The notes: a model not told the origin generated them from the letters alone. Positions 7,825 to 16,741 are shown, counted from the first letter of the stretch. The stretch: 64,000 nucleotides of DNA from an uncultured Tateyamaria sp. (GCF_947487805.1 NZ_CANKXW010000001.1:124001-188000); one strand, 5' to 3'. Program-made: numbers and translations.

Positions 7825-9996
7825 ATGCCCAAGACCAAAAAAGCACGACTGTTGGCCACGGCCTGCTGTCTGTCTATCGGCGTGACAGCGACGATCGCAC
7901 AGGCGCAGGGGCGCGCGGACAAACCCAAGGTTGTGACTTCTGCGCCCTCGCTGAACTTTTACGGTGTTCCCGGGATCGTGGACCTGCCAAGCGGCGAAGC
8001 CCTGCCGGACGGGAACCTGGCCATTGGCGTCTCCAATTTCGGCGGCCAGACGCGGACAAACCTGACCTTCCAGTTCTCTCCACGGATTTCGGCCACGTTC
8101 CGGTATATCGGCATTCAGGACTGGAACTCGGACGGGTTCGACACCTACCGCGACCGCAGTTTCGACGTCCGCTACCTGCTGTTCAAGGAAAGCCGGTTCC
8201 GCCCTGCCGTGACCGTCGGTTTGCAGGATTTCGCGGGCACGGGCATCTATGCGGCGGAATACCTGGTCGCGACCAAGAACTTCAAACGTCCCTTCCGCCT
8301 GCCGGGCAAGATCAAGGTCACGGGCGGTCTGGGCTGGGGGCGTCTGGGCTCGCTTGGCAGTATCGGGTCGCTGTCGGGTGGCGTGCGCCCGGTGTTCAAC
8401 CCCAATGACACGGGCGGCGAACCCGCCACGGATCAGTGGTTCCGCGGGCCGGTGTCGCCCTTTGCCGGTGTCGAATGGCAGGTCAACGACCGCCTCGGCC
8501 TCAAGGCAGAATATTCAAGCGACGCCTATACCGCGGAAACGTCGCGCGGCGTGTTCAGCCGGGATTCGCGGCTGAACTTTGGTGTGGAGTACCAGCTCAA
8601 CAACAACCTGCGTGTGGGTGGGTACTGGCTCTATGGGTCCGAAATCGGGCTGAATGCGCAATTCCAGTTCAACCCGAAAACGCCCGCCGCACCCTATACC
8701 GTCTCCGGCCCGCGCCCGGTGATCGTGCGTCCCAGCCGCGCATCCAACCCGGCCGCCTATGACACCGCATGGGCCAGCGCCCAAAGCGCACCGGTCGTGA
8801 TCCGCGATGCCGTCCAGCCCGAGCTGCGCGAAAACGGAATCCGGCTCGAGACCCTGTCGACAACCGGCACCCGCGCCGAAGCCCGCGTGTCCAGCATCAG
8901 CTATGACAACCATGCCATCGTCGTGGGCCGCACGGCACGCGCGCTTGCACGGATCCTGCCGCCGTCGGTCGAAACCTTTGACATCACGCTGATGAACAAC
9001 GGTCTGGCCTTGTCGACCGTGACCATCTCGCGGCGTGACATCGAAACGCTGGAATTCCAGCCGGACGCGGCCAACCTGCTCCTGTCCAAGGCCGTCATCA
9101 GCGACGCCGCGCCACAACCTGCGGCGAACGCGGTCAAGGTCGATGACGTGCACCCGCGCTTCAGCTGGTCGCTCGGCCCCTATTTCCGTCCCAGCTATTT
9201 CGACCCGGACGAACCGCTGCGCTATGACGCGGGCATCGCCGCCGAGGCACGGTATCGCTTTGCTCCCGGCTGGCTGGTCGCAGGCGAGGTGCGCCACCGC
9301 TTGACCGGCACCATCACCGACAGCACGCGACTGTCCAACTCGGTCCTGCCGCGCGTGCGGACCGATGCGATCCTTTATGCCCGTGCAGCGGATACCACGA
9401 TTGAAAACCTCTATGTGTCCAAACAGTGGAAACCGGGCAAGAGCACCTATGCCCGTGTGACCGCAGGCTATCTTGAACAGATGTTCGGGGGCGTGTCCGC
9501 TGAACTGCTGTGGAAACCGTCGGGCAACCGTTTGGCACTGGGGGTCGAGGCGAACTATGCCCGCCAGCGCGATTTCGATCAGGCCTTTGGCTTCCAGGAC
9601 TACAGCGTCGCAACAGGCCACGTGTCGGCCTATTACGAGTTCGGCAAGGGGTATTACGGACAGCTTGACGTGGGCCGGTATCTCGCCGGAGACGTGGGCG
9701 CCACGGTCTCGCTGGAACGCGAGTTCGAGAACGGGTGGCGTGTCGGCGGGTTCTTTACCCTCACGGACGTGTCTGCGGCCGAATTCGGCGAAGGCTCGTT
9801 CGACAAGGGCATCACGCTGACCGTGCCTGTGTCATGGTTCATCGGACGACCCTCGCGACAGTCGGTGTCGACGACAATTCGCCCGATCCAGCGGGATGGC
9901 GGCGCGCGTCTGAACGTGCCGGGGCGTCTGTATGGGCAAGTCCGCGATGGTCATGTGAGTGATCTGACCGGCGACTGGGGAAGGGTTTGGGAATGA
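7825..9996 (+). CDS. yjbH: YjbH-family exopolysaccharide outer-membrane/periplasmic protein
   Basis: A 723-residue exported protein with a signal peptide (KKARLLATACCLSIGVTATIAQAQ) and extensive alternating beta-strand sequence through the C-terminal half (YARVTAGYLEQMFGG, YYEFGKGYYGQLDVGRYLAG). The N-terminal part with FYGVPGIVDLPSG and DGNLAIGVSNF is the recognisable start of YjbH/GfcD family proteins, outer-membrane partners in Yjb or group 4 capsule secretion. The ATG at 7825 is used rather than TTG 7804 because it directly precedes the Lys-rich signal peptide n-region. It overlaps the yjbF-like gene by ATGA. The family is thought to help export or modify EPS; no enzymatic role is evident. 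Confidence 0.8.
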   Translation: MPKTKKARLLATACCLSIGVTATIAQAQGRADKPKVVTSAPSLNFYGVPGIVDLPSGEALPDGNLAIGVSNFGGQTRTNLTFQFSPRISATFRYIGIQDWNSDGFDTYRDRSFDVRYLLFKESRFRPAVTVGLQDFAGTGIYAAEYLVATKNFKRPFRLPGKIKVTGGLGWGRLGSLGSIGSLSGGVRPVFNPNDTGGEPATDQWFRGPVSPFAGVEWQVNDRLGLKAEYSSDAYTAETSRGVFSRDSRLNFGVEYQLNNNLRVGGYWLYGSEIGLNAQFQFNPKTPAAPYTVSGPRPVIVRPSRASNPAAYDTAWASAQSAPVVIRDAVQPELRENGIRLETLSTTGTRAEARVSSISYDNHAIVVGRTARALARILPPSVETFDITLMNNGLALSTVTISRRDIETLEFQPDAANLLLSKAVISDAAPQPAANAVKVDDVHPRFSWSLGPYFRPSYFDPDEPLRYDAGIAAEARYRFAPGWLVAGEVRHRLTGTITDSTRLSNSVLPRVRTDAILYARAADTTIENLYVSKQWKPGKSTYARVTAGYLEQMFGGVSAELLWKPSGNRLALGVEANYARQRDFDQAFGFQDYSVATGHVSAYYEFGKGYYGQLDVGRYLAGDVGATVSLEREFENGWRVGGFFTLTDVSAAEFGEGSFDKGITLTVPVSWFIGRPSRQSVSTTIRPIQRDGGARLNVPGRLYGQVRDGHVSDLTGDWGRVWE

Positions 9997-10688
9997 TGCG
10001 AGCCATCACATGCGCGATTGTCGCCGCGACGCTGGGCCTGGCCGGGTGTACGGGTGGCAATGATCAATCGTCGTCCCAGGCGGCGCAGCTGCGCACCTAT
10101 GTCGATGTCATCCGCGCCAACCGTGGCAACCGTGGCGGGCCGGCGCCACTGCCGACACTGACCCCGGCCCTGATCAGCCAGCTGACCGTGCCGTCGCTCG
10201 AGGTCACCGTCGAAAACCGCAACACCTCGGCCTTCCTCGTCCCGTTCTCGGAACGGCGCGACAGCCGGCCGGGCCTGCTGCGCACCTGGCGGACCGCCAA
10301 TGACGCCATGCTGGTGATGCGGGGCGGCGTCCTCGTTGCCACACGTGGGCTGGGCAATGATCTGGCCTCCAGCAATGCGGACGCGGCGGTGACGGGTATC
10401 CAGCGCCGGTCGCCGGTGTCCGGGCTGCACACGGTGTATTACGTGGACGGTGACAACCAGACCCGGTCCGTGGATCTGGACTGCGAAATGCGCACTGTCG
10501 GCAACGAGACCGTCGAGATTGTCCAGCGGGGTTTCCCGACCGTGCACTTGCAAGAAAACTGCACCGGTACGCGCGGCATCATCACCTATGACTACTGGGT
10601 GGACCGCCGCGACGGCGTCGTCGTGCAATCCCGCCAGTGGGGTGGGCCGGAACTGGGCTACATCCGGACCCGAAGGATTAAAAAATAA
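9993..10688 (+). CDS. yjbF: YjbF/GfcB-family EPS lipoprotein
   Basis: A 231-residue lipoprotein: the signal peptide ends in a lipobox LAGC (Cys about residue 19), followed by a polar Ser/Gln linker. The mature part contains VMRGGVLVATRGLGNDL, which matches the conserved core of YjbF/GfcB proteins. The Yjb/Gfc system assembles and exports EPS or group 4 capsule, with YjbF in the outer membrane facing the periplasm. The start at 9993 overlaps the yjbH stop codon; a TTG six bases upstream is less likely. The gene order yjbH-yjbF-yjbE-like is rearranged relative to the enterobacterial yjbEFGH operon. Confidence 0.78.
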   Translation: MMRAITCAIVAATLGLAGCTGGNDQSSSQAAQLRTYVDVIRANRGNRGGPAPLPTLTPALISQLTVPSLEVTVENRNTSAFLVPFSERRDSRPGLLRTWRTANDAMLVMRGGVLVATRGLGNDLASSNADAAVTGIQRRSPVSGLHTVYYVDGDNQTRSVDLDCEMRTVGNETVEIVQRGFPTVHLQENCTGTRGIITYDYWVDRRDGVVVQSRQWGGPELGYIRTRRIKK

Positions 10689-10692
10689 TCGC

Positions 10693-10730
10693 CCCGCCGC
10701 GCTGCGGCAAAAATCAGACAGTGCGGCGGG
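10693..10730 (+). other. Intercistronic GC-rich hairpin between yjbF-like and yjbE-like genes
   Basis: A 12-bp stem (CCCGCCGCGCTG at 10693-10704 pairing with 10719-10730, one G-T mismatch) with a 14-base A-rich loop lies 5 bases after yjbF. No T run follows, so it is probably not a full terminator. It could stabilise the upstream mRNA 3' end or attenuate readthrough, letting the small secreted proteins be expressed at a different level. Confidence 0.5.
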
Positions 10731-10803
10731 CGCTTCGCCGAACTTTGTTGAATTCCCGGCCAAGTTGGCCTAAACCAAAGATAGTTCGTAAAGGAGTCAT
10801 ATC

Positions 10804-11040
10804 ATGACCAACACATTCAAACTGATTGCCGCAGCCGCTCTCGTCGCTGCATCGTCCACCGCCGCTCTGGCGCAGGACGTCCCGCTGAACACAACTGTTG
10901 CCGGTGGCAACGGTGCTGAAATCGTCGCCGGTCAAGCCGAAGGCACAGTGATCTCGCTGACAGCTGTTGGCACAGTTGCCGGTCTGACCGCGCTGGTGTT
11001 CATCGCCGGTTCGGAAAACAGCACGACAACAACGAACTAA
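10804..11040 (+). CDS. Small secreted YjbE-like protein
   Basis: A 78-residue protein with a strong ribosome site (AAAGGAG, 10792-10798) and a cleavable signal (KLIAAAALVAASSTAALAQ). The mature part is Gly/Ala/Thr-rich with one hydrophobic segment (SLTAVGTVAGLTALVFIAG) and a Ser/Thr-rich tail. This is the same design as enterobacterial YjbE (signal, hydrophobic Gly/Ala core, poly-Thr tail), and it sits in a Yjb-type operon. YjbE's role is unknown beyond its association with EPS production. Assignment is by architecture and context rather than strong sequence identity. A Rho-independent terminator follows at 11068. Confidence 0.6.
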   Translation: MTNTFKLIAAAALVAASSTAALAQDVPLNTTVAGGNGAEIVAGQAEGTVISLTAVGTVAGLTALVFIAGSENSTTTTN

Positions 11041-11067
11041 GCCTTTAAGTTCGTTCCAGAAATTTGA

Positions 11068-11097
11068 GGGGCCTGTATATTTCGCAGGCCCCTTTTT
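11068..11097 (+). terminator. Rho-independent terminator of the EPS operon
   Basis: A perfect 8-bp stem GGGGCCTG/CAGGCCCC with a 9-base loop is followed by TTTTT at 11093-11097, 27 bases after the YjbE-like stop. It ends transcription of the yjb operon before the second YjbE-like gene. Confidence 0.9.
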
Positions 11098-11297
11098 CGT
11101 GTCTGCGGATCACGGCGTGACGATCTGCGTCCCGCAGCCTTGATCACATTTTCCGTCCATCGCCATTTCCTGCCGAGCGGGCGCGCCCGTCTGGCAATCC
11201 ATCACCGGTTTCCCGCCTGTCGGCGCCGCTGCGTTGCGGCATGCGCCCCTGCTGTCACTGTCGCGCCGATGTTCACGACAGCACGAGGCACCACGAC

Positions 11298-11537
11298 ATG
11301 ATTCGGATGACACTGGCTGCAATTGCAGCATTCGCACTGGCCACAGCGGCACATGCCCAAGAAACGGGCACAACACCCGAAACACCGCCCCCCAGCCCGG
11401 TCACCAACGGCGCCTTGCTGGGCGGAACCCTGACGCCGGAACTGGGCGCACTGGCCGCGGCCGCCGGGGTGGCCGTGATCCTCCTGGGCACCGATGGCAG
11501 CGAAGGCACCACGACCACCACCACCACATCGCCCTGA
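11298..11537 (+). CDS. Second small secreted YjbE-like protein
   Basis: A 79-residue protein with signal peptide (RMTLAAIAAFALATAAHAQ), a Pro/Thr linker, a short hydrophobic core (ELGALAAAAGVAVILLG) and a tail of seven consecutive Thr. The layout matches the gene at 10804-11040, so the two look like tandem paralogs that diverged strongly. The frame extends upstream to 11241, but the ATG at 11298 places the signal peptide at the N-terminus. It lies beyond the terminator at 11068 and so probably has its own promoter. It ends 4 bases from the convergent glutathione peroxidase gene. Confidence 0.55.
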   Translation: MIRMTLAAIAAFALATAAHAQETGTTPETPPPSPVTNGALLGGTLTPELGALAAAAGVAVILLGTDGSEGTTTTTTTSP

Positions 11538-11541
11538 GGCG

Positions 11542-12069
11542 CTAGCCTTGCGGCAGCATCGCCTCGACTGCGCGCCGGATATCGCGCGACATCGGGGCGG
11601 TGCGGGACCCCCACGTGGCGGCCACCGTGCCATCCGGCGCGATCAGCACCTTGTTGAAATTCCAGCGCGGGACAAACCCGCTTTGCGCCTTGATCTGAAG
11701 GTACAGCGGATGCGCCCCCGCACCCTTGACCGACAGGATGTCCGTCATCGGCATGTCGATCCCATAGGTCATCTCGCAAAACGCGCGCACCGCCTCTGCG
11801 TCGTCCAGTTCCTGGCGAAAGTCGTCCGACGGCACGGCAATCACCACCAGCCCATCGTCGCGGTACTGGTCATAGAGCGCCTGAAGGTCGCGATACTGAT
11901 CGGTAAAGGCGCATTGCGACGCGGTGTTGACGATCAGAATGGGCTGGCCCGCCATCTCGCTCAGGCGCAGATCGCCGCCATCAATCGACGGCAACGAGAT
12001 ATCGGTAATCCCCGCCCAACCGGGCACACAGGCCCACAGCCAGACAACAACCGCAAAAATGCCACGCAT
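11542..12069 (-). CDS. Exported glutathione peroxidase-family thiol peroxidase
   Basis: A 175-residue protein with a signal peptide (RGIFAVVVWLWACVPGWA) followed by a GPx fold. The peroxidatic Cys is in NTASQCAFT, and the conserved Trp/Asn of the active site is in RWNFNKVLI. Bacterial GPx proteins with Cys usually use thioredoxin-type reductants and reduce hydroperoxides; the signal suggests a periplasmic location. The ATG at 12069 is preferred to the longer frame (12126) because GGGAGG lies just upstream and the signal begins there. The neighbouring msrB/msrA pair on the other strand suggests a redox-repair neighbourhood, though the genes are divergent. Confidence 0.85.
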   Translation of the reverse strand: MRGIFAVVVWLWACVPGWAGITDISLPSIDGGDLRLSEMAGQPILIVNTASQCAFTDQYRDLQALYDQYRDDGLVVIAVPSDDFRQELDDAEAVRAFCEMTYGIDMPMTDILSVKGAGAHPLYLQIKAQSGFVPRWNFNKVLIAPDGTVAATWGSRTAPMSRDIRRAVEAMLPQG

Positions 12070-12195
12070 CAGACGCCCTCCCTTGACCGCTTTCAGGTGA
12101 TCTAGGGCCGGGCCGCGCAACGTCACCCTCTTTCAATCCGGCGGCGGCACGCCACATAAAGGAAGGCAAGGACGCAATACCCAAGGAGGGGCCAC

Positions 12196-12645
12196 ATGAC
12201 CAAATACACCAAGGACCCGGATGTCATCGCGACGCTGTCGCCCGAGGAATTCCACGTCACACAGGAAAGCGGCACGGAACGTCCCGGCACGGGCAAGTTG
12301 CTGTCCAACAAGGAGCCGGGGATTTACGTCGATATCGTCTCCGGAGAGCCGCTCTTTGCCTCGTCGGACAAGTACGAAAGCGGCTGCGGCTGGCCATCCT
12401 TCACCAAACCGATCGAGGCCGCCTATGTCGAAGAGTTTCGCGACACGACCCACGGCATGATCCGCACCGAGGTGCGGTCCAAACACGGCGACAGCCATCT
12501 GGGCCATGTGTTCCCGGACGGCCCCAGGGATCGTGGCGGGCTGCGCTATTGCATCAATTCCGCGTCCCTGCGGTTCGTGCACCGTGACGACATGGAGGCC
12601 GAAGGCTATGGTGAGTATCTGAACCAGGTGGAGGATGTGGCATGA
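12196..12645 (+). CDS. msrB: Peptide-methionine (R)-S-oxide reductase
   Basis: A 149-residue cytoplasmic MsrB. It shows GWPSF in the conserved ESGCGWPSF block, [10 protein letters not shown], and the catalytic Cys in RYCINSASL. The two CxxC zinc-binding pairs of many MsrBs are absent (only two Cys are present in the protein), so this is the metal-free type. It reduces the R epimer of protein methionine sulfoxide. The start codon overlaps nothing; the stop overlaps msrA by ATGA, giving coupled synthesis of the two stereospecific repair enzymes. AAGGAGG lies 6 bases upstream of the start. Confidence 0.95.
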   Translation: MTKYTKDPDVIATLSPEEFHVTQESGTERPGTGKLLSNKEPGIYVDIVSGEPLFASSDKYESGCGWPSFTKPIEAAYVEEFRDTTHGMIRTEVRSKHGDSHLGHVFPDGPRDRGGLRYCINSASLRFVHRDDMEAEGYGEYLNQVEDVA

Positions 12646-13148
12646 GCGACGCACGCGCAGTTTTGGCGGGGGGATGTTTCTGGGGGATGCAGGACCTGAT
12701 CCGCAAGAAACCCGGGGTCAAGGCGACACGGGTCGGCTATACCGGCGGTGACGTCCCCAACGCGACCTATCGCAACCACGGCACCCATGCCGAGGGGATC
12801 GAGATCATCTATGACCCGTCCGTGATCTCCTATCGCGAACTTCTGGAGTTCTTCTTTCAGATCCACGACCCGACCACGCCAAACCGGCAGGGCAACGACC
12901 GGGGCCTCAGCTACCGGTCGGCGATCTACTACGTGGACGAGGATCAGAAGGCCGTGGCACTCGATACAATCGCGGACGTGGACGCGTCGGGCCTCTGGCC
13001 CGGCAAGGTCGTGACCGAGGTCGAGCCCGTCGGTGATTTCTGGGAGGCCGAGCCCGAGCATCAGGACTACCTTGAGCGGATCCCCAACGGCTATACCTGC
13101 CACTTCGTCCGCCCCGGCTGGGTGCTGCCACGGCGCGCCGCGGAATAA
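12642..13148 (+). CDS. msrA: Peptide-methionine (S)-S-oxide reductase
   Basis: A 168-residue MsrA with the catalytic GCFWG at residues about 11-15, VGYTGG, and the [16 protein letters not shown] block. One further Cys near the C-terminus (GYTCHF) could act as the resolving residue. It repairs the S epimer of methionine sulfoxide and complements the overlapping msrB. A clear terminator follows at 13172, so msrBA is a two-gene operon. Confidence 0.96.
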   Translation: MSDARAVLAGGCFWGMQDLIRKKPGVKATRVGYTGGDVPNATYRNHGTHAEGIEIIYDPSVISYRELLEFFFQIHDPTTPNRQGNDRGLSYRSAIYYVDEDQKAVALDTIADVDASGLWPGKVVTEVEPVGDFWEAEPEHQDYLERIPNGYTCHFVRPGWVLPRRAAE

Positions 13149-13171
13149 GCCGCACATCTGGACAGATCACC

Positions 13172-13206
13172 AACGCAGCAGGCCCCGCGTCTGCTGCGTT
13201 TTCTTT
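13172..13206 (+). terminator. Rho-independent terminator after msrBA
   Basis: A 10-bp perfect stem AACGCAGCAG / CTGCTGCGTT with a 9-base loop, followed by TTCTTTT, begins 24 bases after the msrA stop. Confidence 0.9.
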
Positions 13207-13276
13207 TGCGCCACCGCGAAAAAAACGGTAAAACCGTCAAATTTAGAAAATATCGATGAATTTGGGAGGATTTATC

Positions 13277-14329
13277 ATGTTGAAGCGCGTTGCAGCCTTG
13301 GCTGTTGCCCTTGGCGCCCTGCACGGCACACATGCCTTTGCGGCCCCCTGTCTCGAAGTGACGCTGACCGGCACGCAAGGTGGCCCGCCCGTGTTTCAGG
13401 GTCAGGCCGGGTCCGGCACGCTGGTCACTTATGGCGAGGAAGAGACCGGCTGCCGGGATGTTCTGTTGCAGTTCGACACCGGGCGCGGCACGACACAGCA
13501 GCTGTCCAAGATCGGCGTGCCGGTCGGGCGGTTGTCTGCGGTCTTCTTCACGCACATCCACTCGGATCACTCCGAAGGACTGCCCGACATGATGCAACTG
13601 CGCTGGCATTTCAATTCCGCGGGACCCAAGGTTGATATGGTCTGCCACGAGGATGCGCCTTCCGGGGCCGGGCACATCATGAGTTGCGAGAACTTTGCCA
13701 AGGCAATCGGTGCCGTGCTGATCCAATCGGGAGAGATGGCCCAGCGTCTTGCCGAAAATCCCAAACGCCTGCCCGGCGGTCCCGCCGAGTTGCTGAACCT
13801 GATGACATTCCCGGCGTCGCAAACCCCGCAAAAGGTCTGGGAAAAGGGCGATGTGTCCGTTTCTGCCATCTCGAGCCGCCACGTGCCCGGCCACGCATCC
13901 TACCGCGTCGATACGCCCGCAGGCAGTGTGGTCATCGGAGGGGACGCAGGCAATGACAGCCCCGCCCCACCGCGCGACACGTCCACCTCCGCGCAGGTCG
14001 AATTGTTGGCCGAAGGCGCGGATATCGTTGTGCATTCCGTCATCCACCCCGTCATGGGGCCAGACGGCACAACCGGGTTCCCCCCGCCGATCTATTTCCG
14101 CCAATCGACGGCCACGGATCTGGGTGGGCTGTCGCAACGCGCGGGCGCGCAGCATTTGATGCTGACACATCTGATCCCACCTGTGGGTGCACCGCGACAG
14201 GGACCTTATCCATTGCCGAACGGCGGCTTGACTGTCGCGGACTATGACGCCGCTGTGCGTGATGGCGGGTTCGACGGCAATGTCGTGGTCGGCACCGACC
14301 TGGCCAAGCTGCGCTTGCCGATCAAATGA
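13277..14329 (+). CDS. Exported metallo-beta-lactamase-fold hydrolase
   Basis: A 350-residue protein with an N-terminal signal peptide (LKRVAALAVALGALHGTHAFA) and the zinc-binding HxHxDH motif in FFTHIHSDHSEGLPD. Further metal ligands are likely in SSRHVPGHASYR, the aspartate of IGGDAGND, and a C-terminal His in MLTHLIPP. The layout resembles tRNase Z/arylsulfatase-like members of the superfamily that act outside the cytoplasm. The ATG at 13277 follows GGGAGGA (13264-13270); the ATG at 13256 lies upstream of that site and is unlikely. Substrate unknown. It converges on the aldehyde dehydrogenase gene. Confidence 0.8.
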   Translation: MLKRVAALAVALGALHGTHAFAAPCLEVTLTGTQGGPPVFQGQAGSGTLVTYGEEETGCRDVLLQFDTGRGTTQQLSKIGVPVGRLSAVFFTHIHSDHSEGLPDMMQLRWHFNSAGPKVDMVCHEDAPSGAGHIMSCENFAKAIGAVLIQSGEMAQRLAENPKRLPGGPAELLNLMTFPASQTPQKVWEKGDVSVSAISSRHVPGHASYRVDTPAGSVVIGGDAGNDSPAPPRDTSTSAQVELLAEGADIVVHSVIHPVMGPDGTTGFPPPIYFRQSTATDLGGLSQRAGAQHLMLTHLIPPVGAPRQGPYPLPNGGLTVADYDAAVRDGGFDGNVVVGTDLAKLRLPIK

Positions 14330-14346
14330 TGCGGTGCCCCCCCGGG

Positions 14347-14369
14347 GTAGGGTGGGCAATCTGCCCACC
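14347..14369. repeat. REP-like hairpin (GTAG + GGTGGGCA stem)
   Basis: GTAG followed by an 8-bp stem GGTGGGCA/TGCCCACC with a 3-base loop, in the gap between two convergent genes. The same unit, inverted, occurs at 33531-33556, and a related one with GGTGCGCA stems at 25572-25596. Confidence 0.7.
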
Positions 14370-14374
14370 ACACC

Positions 14375-15850
14375 TCACACGCTCATGCAGACGTATTTCA
14401 TCTCGAGGAACTCCTCGATCCCGTGATGCGATCCCTCGCGGCCGAGGCCCGATTGCTTGACGCCGCCAAACGGCGCCACCTCGGTCGAGATCAGGCCGGT
14501 ATTGACCCCCACCATCCCGTATTCCAGCGCCTCGGACACCTTGTGCACCCGGCTGAGGTCGTTGGCATAGAAATAGGCCGCCAGACCAAAGATCGTGTCA
14601 TTGGCCATCTCGATCACATCATCCACATCCTCGAACTTGAAGAGCGGCGCGAGCGGGCCAAAGGTCTCTTCATGCGCGACCTTCATGTCCTGCGTCACGC
14701 CCGTGGCCACGGTGGGTTGCAGGAACGTCCCGCCCAGTTCATGCGGCGCGCCGCCGGTCAGGATCGTGCCGCCATGGGCCACGATGTCGTTCAGATGATC
14801 CTGCACCTTCTCCACGGCCTTGTCGGTGATCAGCGGCCCGGTGGTTACACCGTCCTCCAGCCCGTCGCCCACATGCAGGTCCTCGACCGCCGCCTTCAGC
14901 TTGGCCGCAAAGGCGTCATAGACACCCGCCTGCACATAAATGCGGTTGGCGCATACACAGGTCTGCCCGGCATTGCGGAACTTGCAGATCATCGCGCCCT
15001 CGACGGCGGCATCCACATCCGCATCGTCAAACACGATGAACGGCGCATTCCCGCCCAGCTCCATCGAACATTTCATCACCTGATCTGCGGCCTGTTTCAG
15101 CAGGATGCGGCCCACCTGCGTCGACCCGGTAAAGGTCAGCTTGCGCACGGCAGGGTTCTCGCAAAACTCCTTGCCCGTCTCCGACGCGTCCGAGGTCGTC
15201 ACCACCTGAAATACGCCGTCCGGAATGCCCGCGCGTGCGGCCAGCACGCCCATCGCAATCGCCGACAGCGGGGTCAGCTCGGCAGGACGCGCGACAAAGG
15301 CACAGCCCGCCGCCAGCGCAGGGGCCGCCTTGCGGGCGATCATCGCGTTGGGGAAATTCCACGGTGTGATCGATGCCGCGACCCCGATGGGCTGTTTCAG
15401 CACCGTGATCCGCTTGTCACGCTGATGGCCGGGGATGGTCTCGCCATAGATGCGCTTGGCCTCTTCGGCGAAAAACTCGACAAAGGACGCGCCATAGCCG
15501 ACCTCGCCCTTGGCTTCGGCCAGCGGCTTGCCCTGTTCGGCGGTCAGGATCGTGCCCAGATCGTCCTGATGTTCCATCATCAGGTCGAACCAGCGGCGCA
15601 GGGTGGCCGCGCGCTCCTTGCCCGTCCACGTGGCCCAGTCCTTCTGCGCGGCCCGCGCGCCCGCGATGGCCTCGGCCACCTGCGCCCGGCTCAAATCGGC
15701 CACCTGCGCGATCACGTCGCCGCGCGCGGGGTTCGTCACCTCAAAGGTGCCATTGTCGCCATCCACCCAGACGCCATTCACATAGGCCCGCGTTTCCAGC
15801 AGGCCGGGATCGGACAGCATCGATTTCAGATCGGTGGTTTGGTCAAGCAT
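14375..15850 (-). CDS. gabD: NAD(P)-dependent succinate-semialdehyde dehydrogenase
   Basis: A 491-residue ALDH-superfamily enzyme of the size of GabD. The catalytic Glu lies in MELGGNAPFIVFDDAD and the nucleophilic Cys in NAGQTCVCANR; the cofactor loop FTGSTQVG and the active-site Asn in ITPWNFPN are present. SSADH oxidises succinate semialdehyde to succinate in 4-aminobutyrate degradation. The motifs AEQGKPL and GYGASFVEFFAEEAKRIYGE are characteristic of the SSADH group, which supports this over glutarate-semialdehyde enzymes without excluding them. The start at 15850 follows AAAGGA. No GABA transaminase is adjacent, though a class III aminotransferase lies 39 kb away. Confidence 0.88.
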   Translation of the reverse strand: MLDQTTDLKSMLSDPGLLETRAYVNGVWVDGDNGTFEVTNPARGDVIAQVADLSRAQVAEAIAGARAAQKDWATWTGKERAATLRRWFDLMMEHQDDLGTILTAEQGKPLAEAKGEVGYGASFVEFFAEEAKRIYGETIPGHQRDKRITVLKQPIGVAASITPWNFPNAMIARKAAPALAAGCAFVARPAELTPLSAIAMGVLAARAGIPDGVFQVVTTSDASETGKEFCENPAVRKLTFTGSTQVGRILLKQAADQVMKCSMELGGNAPFIVFDDADVDAAVEGAMICKFRNAGQTCVCANRIYVQAGVYDAFAAKLKAAVEDLHVGDGLEDGVTTGPLITDKAVEKVQDHLNDIVAHGGTILTGGAPHELGGTFLQPTVATGVTQDMKVAHEETFGPLAPLFKFEDVDDVIEMANDTIFGLAAYFYANDLSRVHKVSEALEYGMVGVNTGLISTEVAPFGGVKQSGLGREGSHHGIEEFLEMKYVCMSV

Positions 15851-15924
15851 GGCACATCCTTTCAGGTCTGTTGCATCTGAACCAACCCGCGTTAGCATTG
15901 TCCAGTTCCAAAGGATGAAAGACC

Positions 15925-16719
15925 ATGACGCCAGATCTGGACGACGCCTATGCCAACGGGGCCTATATCGACGGGGCCGCCGACTACCCCCCGCGCTGGG
16001 CGGCCCAGGCCGATGCCTATCGCACGGGCCTTGGGGGCCGTGCGCAGCTGGGCGTCAGCTATGGCCCGTCGGACCGCATGGCCTATGACCTGTTTCGCCC
16101 GGATGGCCCGTCGCGCGGCACGCTGATCTTCGTACACGGGGGCTACTGGCTGAAATTCCACCGGCACGACTGGTCCCATCTGGCCGCCGGAGCGAATGCG
16201 CGGGGCTGGACCGTGGCGATGCCGTCCTACGACCTCTGCCCCGACATCCGCATCGCAGGCATCACCCAGCAAATCGCCCAGGCCGTCACCCGCATCGCCG
16301 CCACCACCACCGGCCCGATCAGCCTCGCCGGCCATTCCGCAGGCGGACATCTCGTGGCCCGGATGTGCGCGCCCGGTATGTTGCACGAGACCATCCACGA
16401 CCGTCTGGCGCATGTGATGCCGATCTCGCCCGTATCGGACCTCACACCGCTGCTGCGCACCTCGATGAACGCGGATTTCGGGCTGGATGCGGCCATGGCC
16501 CGCACAGAAAGCCCCCGCCACCAGCCCCGCCCGGACGTGCCCGTCACCGTCTGGGTCGGCGCATCCGAACGCCCCGTCTTTCTGGATCAGGCGCAGTGGC
16601 TGGCCGACGCGTGGGGGGCAGGCCACGTGATCACAGCGGGCGAACACCACTTCAACGTGATCGACGCTCTTGAGGACGCCGACAGCGATATGATCCACCG
16701 CCTGACCCCCGACACATAG
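15925..16719 (+). CDS. Alpha/beta hydrolase (kynurenine formamidase/esterase-like)
   Basis: A 264-residue alpha/beta hydrolase. The oxyanion-hole HGG motif is in FVHGGYWLKF, the nucleophile elbow is GHSAGG, and the late catalytic Asp/His are likely in VGASERPVFLDQ and GEHHFNVID. HGGYW with this length fits arylformamidase (kynurenine formamidase)-like or BD-FAE-type esterases rather than lipases. No tryptophan degradation genes are nearby, so the substrate is left open. It is divergent from gabD with a 74-base gap. Confidence 0.75.
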   Translation: MTPDLDDAYANGAYIDGAADYPPRWAAQADAYRTGLGGRAQLGVSYGPSDRMAYDLFRPDGPSRGTLIFVHGGYWLKFHRHDWSHLAAGANARGWTVAMPSYDLCPDIRIAGITQQIAQAVTRIAATTTGPISLAGHSAGGHLVARMCAPGMLHETIHDRLAHVMPISPVSDLTPLLRTSMNADFGLDAAMARTESPRHQPRPDVPVTVWVGASERPVFLDQAQWLADAWGAGHVITAGEHHFNVIDALEDADSDMIHRLTPDT

Positions 16720-16741
16720 CGCGGAATCAAGGCCGCAGGCC

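Noticed and set aside
14423..15880. A 485-codon plus-strand frame opposite gabD
   Set aside because: The gabD protein carries full catalytic motifs; the antisense product is low-complexity and unlike any protein.
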